A DNA stretch of 39,529 bases from NCBI GenBank assembly GCA_022653735.1, contig JALCSU010000019.1, positions 1-39,529 on the forward strand. Reading direction: 5' to 3'. Position numbers and translations under genes: made by a program. This document shows, piece by piece, positions 34,983-39,529 of this stretch (positions are counted from its first letter, which is position 1; the number at the start of each line of letters is the position of its first letter). The DNA is from Bacteroidales bacterium. Lineage in GTDB: Bacteria; Bacteroidota; Bacteroidia; Bacteroidales; UBA932. The notes below the pieces were generated by a model. It was given only the letters and a program-made list of their open reading frames with translations. It ran no database searches and had not been told where the DNA came from.

Positions 34983-35458
34983 GCAGTAGAGCTCCTCCAG
35001 CGCATACGCCTCCATGCTTCTCGAGTCGTTCTTCTTGTAATGGGCCTGCCTGCTTATGCCTAACAGCCCGCACATCCCGCGCCGCCGCAGGTTGCGCGTG
35101 CAGGCTCCTCACTGCTCGGCATCCCGTTTTTTCTTATCGGGATCTTGAATTCCTCCTCAGCTATCTTGATCATCTCGTTGTACAGGTCGGCTTCCATCGT
35201 CTTGTCCTCCAGCCTTCTCCGAAGGTCCGATATCTCCCGGAGAAGCTCCGCCCGAGATGCGTGGGCGTCCTTGTAGGTGTTGTATTTCTTCATGGCTGTC
35301 TCGTAGTTGTCTCCGCATTCCGCCTTGAAGTTAGTAATCCAGCTGCTTATTGCCATGCTGCTCGCGGGAATTTTTCTGCTTATTTGCCTGTAGTTCATCC
35401 CCTCTACGAAATACATCCTCGCCACCTCCGGCAGATTCCTGTCATGTTTTTTTGTCAA
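34983..35458 (-). mobile_element. Truncated IS3-type insertion sequence remnant
   Basis: It contains orfA (35060-35458) and then, one frame back, the first 35 or so residues of orfB: MCGLLGISRQAHYKKNDS and on to ELYCR, then TAG at 34983-34985. GLLGISRQAHYKK is the usual beginning of IS3-family OrfB. The whole catalytic DDE integrase domain is missing, and the cut coincides with the edge of the 350-bp repeat. The element cannot transpose by itself. Confidence 0.8.
35060..35458 (-). CDS. IS3-type transposase OrfA, remnant
   Basis: A 132-residue DNA-binding subunit with a helix-turn-helix region (MYFVEGMNYRQISRKIPASS, about residues 15-35) and a coiled-coil leucine-zipper part (ELLREISDLRRRLEDKTMEA). 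The start is TTG at 35458; a TGA lies three codons upstream in frame. The end is odd: after FKIPIRKN the frame continues 21 Gly-, Ala- and Cys-rich residues unlike OrfA. Reading one base back at the A6 run (35127-35132) gives RKKRDAEQ and a stop, a normal-looking OrfA end. So either one A is lost or this is a slippage site. The orfB start lies in that same shifted frame. Confidence 0.75.
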   Translation of the reverse strand: MTKKHDRNLPEVARMYFVEGMNYRQISRKIPASSMAISSWITNFKAECGDNYETAMKKYNTYKDAHASRAELLREISDLRRRLEDKTMEADLYNEMIKIAEEEFKIPIRKNGMPSSEEPARATCGGAGCAGC

Positions 35459-35613
35459 CTTTTTTCAGGGCAAGGCGCGTGGAATTTACAAACACATGGC
35501 AGGGGAATATGTCGTTGTGGCCTCACAAGGCAGGTCAGCCTGCCCAGCCACGCTTTTGAAGGCCGGCCTCGGCAGGGCATAGCGCAACACAAGCCTCTCA
35601 GCCACGCACTACC
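35459..35613. other. Gap between IS remnant and direct repeats
   Basis: No gene is seen. It holds the rest of the IS leader and two small inverted repeats: GGCAGG/CCTGCC at 35529-35534 and 35539-35544, and the palindrome GGCCGGCC near 35563. GGCAGG-type text also edges the 35-bp repeats that follow. Confidence 0.5.
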
Positions 35614-35849
35614 CTGCCTGCGAATTGCAAAACATATATCACTACAATACCCTCGCAAGGATAGATGAGGATTGAGATGATGACCTGCCCGCGAATTGCA
35701 AAACATATATCCCTACAATCAACGGGAAGGCAGTGAACAAGAGCGAGACCTGCCTGCTAATTGCAAAGCATATATCCCTACAATCAACGGGAAGGCAGTG
35801 AACAAGAGCGTGAACTGCCTGCGAATTGCAAAGCATATATTCCTACGAT
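35614..35849. repeat. Four 35-bp direct repeats with CRISPR-like spacing
   Basis: Repeats lie at 35614-35648, 35685-35719, 35750-35784 and 35815-35849, with gaps of 36, 30 and 30 nt. The shared core is GAATTGCAAAACATATATCC, ending in CCTACAAT. The second and third gaps are almost the same sequence (AACGGGAAGGCAGTGAACAA), unlike independent spacers. No cas gene is in the window. The 65-nt period is not a multiple of three, so it is not a protein repeat. Best read as a degenerate tandem repeat, or less likely a decayed CRISPR array. Confidence 0.75.
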
Positions 35850-35917
35850 GGATGAAAGCAGGAGAGGCACGCCCCGTCGTGGTCGGCCTCCGCCTTGCAT
35901 TTATGTTCTATTGATTT

Positions 35918-36511
35918 TTACTTCTTTGACTCTACGACAATGACATTCTTGTCTTTGCTGTCGGTATATTTCGCGGCTGCTTTGCTGCCAGCCTTCAAGA
36001 TTGTCATGGAAGCGATGACTTTCGGCTTGAGTTTGAAGAACTCTTCCGATGAGACCTCTTTGCCGTTAACGATGAAGATGCCGTCCTTCTTCGTCTCGAC
36101 TTTGATTACCTGAGCAGTTGCATCATCGGTCCATTCCTTCGCCTCTTTGCTGCCGGCTTTGCAGACCGTTATCGAGCCGATTTCCGATGGAGTGATTTTC
36201 GCGAAGCCTTCAGGAGATGTCTTGACTCCGTCCACCACGTAGACGGTATTTTCGGAGACGCCGTTCCCATCGGACTTGGCCAAAGACTCCGTCGTGTTTA
36301 TCATGTGCACTTTCGTGATTTTTCCCGTGGAATTGCTCTTTGAGATGGCGATTCTATAGGTGCTGATGGTCTTGCCTACCAATTGCCTGCCATCGAAATT
36401 CTCGATTTTTTCACCGTTAATCATATAGACATTTACTGTGTCAGCCTGGCTTGCCGCAGGCGATGCGTTTAGCGCGAGTGCGCAGATAGCGCCTAAAATT
36501 GTCGTAAGCAT
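35918..36511 (-). CDS. Exported protein with TonB-plug-like repeats
   Basis: A 197-residue protein with a signal peptide (about residues 1-22, ending AASQ). It has three diverged repeats of about 45-50 residues, each starting with a strand-turn motif: VYMINGEKIENF, VYVVDGVKTSPEGF and IFIVNGKEVSSEEF, followed by SITVCKAGSKEAKEW or SMTILKAGSKAAAKY. This resembles the plug motif of TonB-dependent receptors (VDG near the start, then IESI-type strand), here without any barrel. The start at 36511 is chosen for the signal peptide. It is the third gene behind an ECF sigma factor and an anti-sigma-like gene, 20 nt after the latter. Its role is unknown. Confidence 0.75.
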   Translation of the reverse strand: MLTTILGAICALALNASPAASQADTVNVYMINGEKIENFDGRQLVGKTISTYRIAISKSNSTGKITKVHMINTTESLAKSDGNGVSENTVYVVDGVKTSPEGFAKITPSEIGSITVCKAGSKEAKEWTDDATAQVIKVETKKDGIFIVNGKEVSSEEFFKLKPKVIASMTILKAGSKAAAKYTDSKDKNVIVVESKK

Positions 36512-36531
36512 AGTATGAAAGATTTTGAATA

Positions 36532-37035
36532 TTATTTCATCGCTGTAATCAAAAGAGCGTCCGCCCCATCGTCTTTGTTCATGACGTAGGAGCATTTGGT
36601 TCCGTCGTTCATGGTCGCCGTCAGAATCACCTTATTTCCTTTCGGCGTGGCGGTCACGCTCTGCACATTATCCATGTCGAGGGACATTATCTGCTCGATT
36701 CCTTGAGCTATTTCCTGGCCGTTGAAGTCGCTGGAGTTCCGCTGCGTGAAAAATATTCCCAATCCAATGGCAACCGCTACGCAAGCGGCGAATCCGCAAG
36801 CCCATCTCACTACTCTCGTGCGTCTGCCATGCTCTGACACAACTGCGTCATATTCCTTCTCCGCAGCATCGCAGGTTGCTTCAGGATATTCGGCAAGGAT
36901 GAGCTTCGCGACCGCTTCCTCATCGGCTTCTGCCTTGTGAGCCGAGAACCATTCGGCGAGCAGCCTCTCCTGCGCCGGGTTAGTTTCCGCAGCCAGATAT
37001 TTCTCAATCAGTGATTTAATATATTCCTTGCTCAT
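36532..37035 (-). CDS. Probable anti-sigma factor, single membrane segment
   Basis: A 167-residue protein. The N-terminal cytoplasmic part (about 1-78) is acidic and helical (YIKSLIEKYLAAETNPAQER), as in anti-sigma domains. One hydrophobic segment lies at about 80-98 (WACGFAACVAVAIGLGIFF). The periplasmic part (about 100-167) ends YVMNKDDGADALLITAMK. Its gene overlaps the sigma factor stop by 4 nt (ATGA), the usual arrangement for a sigma/anti-sigma pair. It lacks a FecR domain, so the signal input is unclear. The assignment is from context and topology. Confidence 0.7.
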   Translation of the reverse strand: MSKEYIKSLIEKYLAAETNPAQERLLAEWFSAHKAEADEEAVAKLILAEYPEATCDAAEKEYDAVVSEHGRRTRVVRWACGFAACVAVAIGLGIFFTQRNSSDFNGQEIAQGIEQIMSLDMDNVQSVTATPKGNKVILTATMNDGTKCSYVMNKDDGADALLITAMK

Positions 37036-37535
37036 TTCGACATTTGTTCTAACTGTTCTTTCATCATTTTTCTCGCTTGCGATATGGTCGCCTTTATGCT
37101 TGATTTCGAGTGGCCGGTCGCGACAGCGATTTCATCGAGAGACATCATCTTCTCGTCCCGCATTTCCAGATACCGCTTTTGCGTCTCGTTCAGCTGCGAC
37201 CAAAGCACTTTCCTCGCATTGAAAGCATCCTGCAGATCCAGCTTTTCGCTCGCCGTCACCTCTGCCGAAAACTCCTTGCCTTCAATGAAAGTTGTCAGAA
37301 TCTTTCGCTTCCTGTAATTCCTCACGCAAACGGTCTTGGTGATTTTCACGGCAAGGGCCTCGACATTGCGTATCGGATAGCCGGACTCGAACAGCATCCA
37401 CAATTCCGCCATGGCATCCTGGACGAAGTCCTCCGCATCCGCCGTAGTGCCGGATGCCCTTATGAATCGCTCCGCGATATTCAGAAGCTTTCGCCTTATG
37501 CCGGAAAGCGTATGTTCGATTTCAATTCTTGTCAT
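37032..37535 (-). CDS. ECF-type RNA polymerase sigma factor
   Basis: A 167-residue sigma-70 family ECF factor. Region 2 is at about 10-80 (DAEDFVQDAMAELWMLFESG) and region 4 at about 110-160 (LNETQKRYLEMRDEKMMSLD, then EIAVATGHSKSSIKATISQA as helix-turn-helix). It heads a three-gene minus-strand unit with the anti-sigma-like and the exported repeat protein. A TAACTTTT sequence upstream (about 37565-37572 on the minus strand) is one base from the -7 box, but an autoregulated promoter is more usual for such units. Confidence 0.88.
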   Translation of the reverse strand: MTRIEIEHTLSGIRRKLLNIAERFIRASGTTADAEDFVQDAMAELWMLFESGYPIRNVEALAVKITKTVCVRNYRKRKILTTFIEGKEFSAEVTASEKLDLQDAFNARKVLWSQLNETQKRYLEMRDEKMMSLDEIAVATGHSKSSIKATISQARKMMKEQLEQMSK

Positions 37536-37853
37536 TCTATTCTATAAGTAGCAAAAATCGCAAAAAGTTAATCAGGAACAATGATTGGACTGCGCACCTG
37601 CATTTCATGACAATATTCAGTAAATCAATAAATTAGCACGACCCAAAGATGCTCGATTACCTAATTTTTTCGATGACTGAGCACATTCGCTTAGCGTTAT
37701 ATTCTTAATATTCAGCCAATTGCGCAAGCCTCCGAATGCGCGGTTGCACATTTTCACATTTGCATTTTATCGGATTTCTGAGGTTTAAATATGGCATTTT
37801 ATCGGAATTCGGAAACTTATTGTATGCATTTTATCGGAATTAATATTTTTTAC
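37536..37853. other. Divergent intergenic region between sigma operon and ATPase gene
   Basis: AT-rich, 348 nt between start codons. It contains the upstream region of the sigma operon at its left, no gene, and three copies of a 13-bp repeat at its right side described separately. Confidence 0.6.
37762..37838 (+). promoter_or_regulatory. Three 13-bp direct repeats, 32 bp apart
   Basis: GCATTTTATCGGA occurs at 37762-37774, 37794-37806 and 37826-37838, each start exactly 32 bp after the last, about three helical turns. The last copy covers TTTA at 37830-37833, which is 20 nt before the -7 box TATCTTTA at 37854-37861. It looks like a protein-binding array, possibly for repression of the ATPase gene. 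Confidence 0.65.
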
Positions 37854-37861
37854 TATCTTTA
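37854..37861 (+). promoter_or_regulatory. -7 box of the ATPase gene
   Basis: TATCTTTA has one mismatch to TAnnTTTG and lies 22 nt before the ATG at 37884. TTTA 20 nt upstream may be the -33 box. Confidence 0.55.
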
Positions 37862-37883
37862 TATCAACTATTTAGGCAATTAT

Positions 37884-39052
37884 ATGATTGAAGAAAAAAT
37901 AATGTCGTCATTGGCGTACGACGCAGCGGCAAGTCCACTATATGTCACAAAGTGCTGCTAGAGCATGGTGTCCGCTACGGCTACGTCAACTTTGACGATG
38001 ACCGGCTTCTTGGTCTGGAAGCAAAAGATCTGAATACTGTCCTTTCTTGCGTCTACCAGCTTTACGGCACAGACATTCCATATCTCTACCTTGACGAAAT
38101 TCAGGATGTAGACGGATGGCATCTCTTTGTAAATCGCCTGCTTAGAAGCAAGATGAGGGTTTTCGTTACGGGCAGTAATGCAAAACTGCTCAGCAGCGAA
38201 CTTGCCACCCACCTGACCGGTCGTTATAACGAAATCCGCCTTTTCCCTTTCTCGTTCTCTGAGTATTGCACTTTCCATCAGATAGACATCGCTGGCATCA
38301 CCACAAAGGCAGAAGCATCCCGTAAGAGAGCCTTCATGGACTATATCGCCACGGGAGGTTTCCCAGAACTCCAGCAGCTGAGAAACAAAAGAGGCTACAT
38401 CGAGAGCCTTATCAGCGCCATTCTGGAGAAAGACATCAAACGTCGCTACAAAATCCGCAACATCGAAGATCTTCGGAAGATTGCCAATCATCTCATCAAC
38501 AACGCCTGTCATGAGATCAACTACGAAGATATGTCCGGCATCCTCGGTATCAGCGACAAGACATGCAAAAAATACACCGTCTATCTACGCCAGGCATTTC
38601 TCATCCAGATCCTGACCAAGCATTCTTTCAAGAGCAGGAACAGGATTAGGAATTCTAAATCCTACATTGTCGATCCGGGGTTCCAGAACAACCGTGAGAA
38701 TTCGATGGCCGGAGAAAACATCGGCTGGCGTCTTGAAAACGTAGTGTACATCGAACTGCTGCGACGCTGCGCCTATGAATTCCGTGATGTTTACTATTAT
38801 AAGGCAAATACCCGGGCTAAAGAGGTGGACTTCGTAGTCTGTGACAAAGACAGGGCACTCGAACTCATCCAGGTCGCCTACGAGATTGACACTGCTAAAT
38901 CCTTTAATCGAGAGACATCTGCTCTTATCCAGGCGGCAGAACCGCTTCACTGCGACAATCTGACATTAATCGCGTTTTCACCCACACGTGATGTCGTAAT
39001 CGGAGAAAGGAGCATCCATATTGTTTCTGCCACGGAATGGCTACTTAATTGA
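37884..39052 (+). pseudogene. AAA+ ATPase of the DUF4143 group, frameshifted near the start
   Basis: From 37884 the frame reads MIEEKIMSSLAYDAAASPLY and soon stops. One frame back, from about 37895, the bases read NNVVIGVRRSGKSTI with a good Walker A, joining LLEHGVRYGYVNFDD and continuing to 39052. One extra A in the run 37894-37899 would join them as MIEEKNNVVIGVRRSGKS. The rest is intact: YLDEIQDVDGWH (Walker B), VFVTGSNAKLLSSELATHLT, FPFSFSEY and the C-terminal DUF4143 region with VDFVVCDKDRALELIQVAYE. So it is a pseudogene, a slippage-dependent gene, or a sequencing error. The alternative GTG at 37952 would give a 366-residue chain lacking Walker A. Family function is unknown. Confidence 0.8.
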
Positions 39053-39146
39053 CGATACATCAGACAGATTCTTCAACCACGGATGGCAAAACCTTGCCAG
39101 ACCGAAAGGAATATGAATATCAGGGATGATGTTCAGGCTGCGGGGA

Positions 39147-39529
39147 CTATGGAAACTTCAGTTCGAAGATTGTGCGAGGGGACGGCCCGGCGGAGGCCGA
39201 TGCATGAGGGACAGATGAGTCAAATGCATGCTGGCGGGTCTGGGGCGAAACAAGGGTAATGGTACCTCCGCTGAGCCGCATGATTTGCCGGGCGATTGGG
39301 AGCCCGATGCCGCTCCCGTTTTTCTTCGTCGTGAAGAATGGCATGAATATGTGCCTGGTCACATCTTCTGGAATCGGCTCGCCGTCATTGCCGATGTCAA
39401 TTACCACGGCCTCTTGGGAATCGGAATATGCACGGAACCAGATGTTCCTAGTCCCTGGAGCCTGAATGGCGTTCTTCAATATGTTCGTAACCACATGACC
39501 AATCAGGTCTTCATCCGCATAGACTATCA
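39147..39529 (-). CDS. Sensor histidine kinase, C-terminal catalytic part
   Basis: The frame runs from the right window edge to TAG at 39147-39149; the N-terminal sensor and dimerisation domains are outside. It shows the HATPase motifs in order: N box LIGHVVTNILKNAIQA, G1 IDIGNDGEPIP, F box FMPFFTTK, G2 GSGIGLPIARQIMRLSGG. After GGTITLVSPQ there are about 20 residues (TRQHAFDSSVPHASASAG) that normally are only a short loop before the last strand TIFELKFP. Such kinases phosphorylate a response regulator; the partner is not in view. It is convergent with the ATPase gene, 94 nt apart. Confidence 0.85.
   Translation of the reverse strand, partial: IVYADEDLIGHVVTNILKNAIQAPGTRNIWFRAYSDSQEAVVIDIGNDGEPIPEDVTRHIFMPFFTTKKNGSGIGLPIARQIMRLSGGTITLVSPQTRQHAFDSSVPHASASAGPSPRTIFELKFP

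Larger units (their letters stand above)
34290..34985. repeat. Tandem duplication of a roughly 350-bp unit
   Basis: Two head-to-tail copies, offset by 350-351 bp across most of their length. Each begins with CCGGAAGTT / AACTTCCGG inverted repeats (34290 and 34340; 34649 and 34691), then GGATGCCCCGTAGCAGCTAT, and includes one 171-nt element. The right edge of the second copy runs into the truncated IS3 orfB remnant. Confidence 0.85.

Noticed and set aside
35614..35849. Calling the direct repeats a functional CRISPR array
   Set aside because: No cas genes in the window, two nearly identical gaps, and sequence decay in the first and last repeats. Kept as a repeat and a finding.
1..39529. Sigma-54 -24/-12 promoters for the NtrC-like regulator
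   Set aside because: TGGCAC-like words occur inside genes but none has a properly spaced TTGC partner by eye; a matrix scan would be needed.

Overview
The window looks like chromosome from a Bacteroidales (Bacteroidota) bacterium. The evidence is the gene families (Fib_succ_major-type lipoprotein, tandem FKBP lipoproteins, DUF3822 next to rsmD, a Bacteroidota-type ECF sigma/anti-sigma pair), the near absence of Shine-Dalgarno sequences, and many upstream boxes of the form TAnnTTTG, the -7 element of the Bacteroidota housekeeping sigma factor. The species cannot be told from the sequence. I saw no rRNA or tRNA gene.

Positions 1 to about 33.2 kb are dense housekeeping sequence. After the tail of an exbD gene and a terminator comes a tightly packed seven-gene run: asnS, udk, a TonB-like protein, a large anchored protein, an acyl-CoA ligase, a dCMP-deaminase-like gene and a CtpA protease. 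It ends tail-to-tail against an NtrC-type regulator that has no DNA-binding domain. Then follow cmk, ispH, efp, a secreted GH2 glycosidase, a HerA/YjgR-like ATPase, the three-gene minus-strand block ending in rsmD, nrnA with two FKBP lipoproteins, a cytidylate-kinase-like protein with a serine hydrolase, radC, upp, a minus-strand rpoN operon, miaB with cardiolipin synthase, two exported surface-type proteins and a DUF1643 protein.

From about 33.2 to 35.9 kb the character changes. There are no convincing intact genes. The stretch is a mosaic of decayed repeats: an IS3-type remnant (orfA plus the first codons of orfB), a second fragment of the same IS, a 350-bp tandem duplication carrying a 171-nt element with imperfect inverted ends, and four 35-bp direct repeats with CRISPR-like spacing but no cas genes. 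The two 171-nt copies differ at 11 positions, all transitions, while their flanks also differ by transversions and indels. This suggests a structured or otherwise constrained element and is the best candidate here for something undescribed.

From 35.9 kb to the end there is a minus-strand ECF sigma factor / anti-sigma / secreted repeat-protein operon. Next is a DUF4143-type ATPase gene that is frameshifted at an A-run just before its Walker A motif and preceded by three 13-bp repeats exactly 32 bp apart. Last comes the C-terminal part of a histidine kinase running off the window.

The housekeeping block links nucleotide metabolism (udk, dCMP deaminase, cmk, upp), translation and tRNA modification (asnS, efp, miaB, rsmD), lipid and isoprenoid synthesis (acyl-CoA ligase, ispH, cardiolipin synthase) and envelope functions. 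RpoN and an NtrC-type activator occur in the same window but in separate operons.
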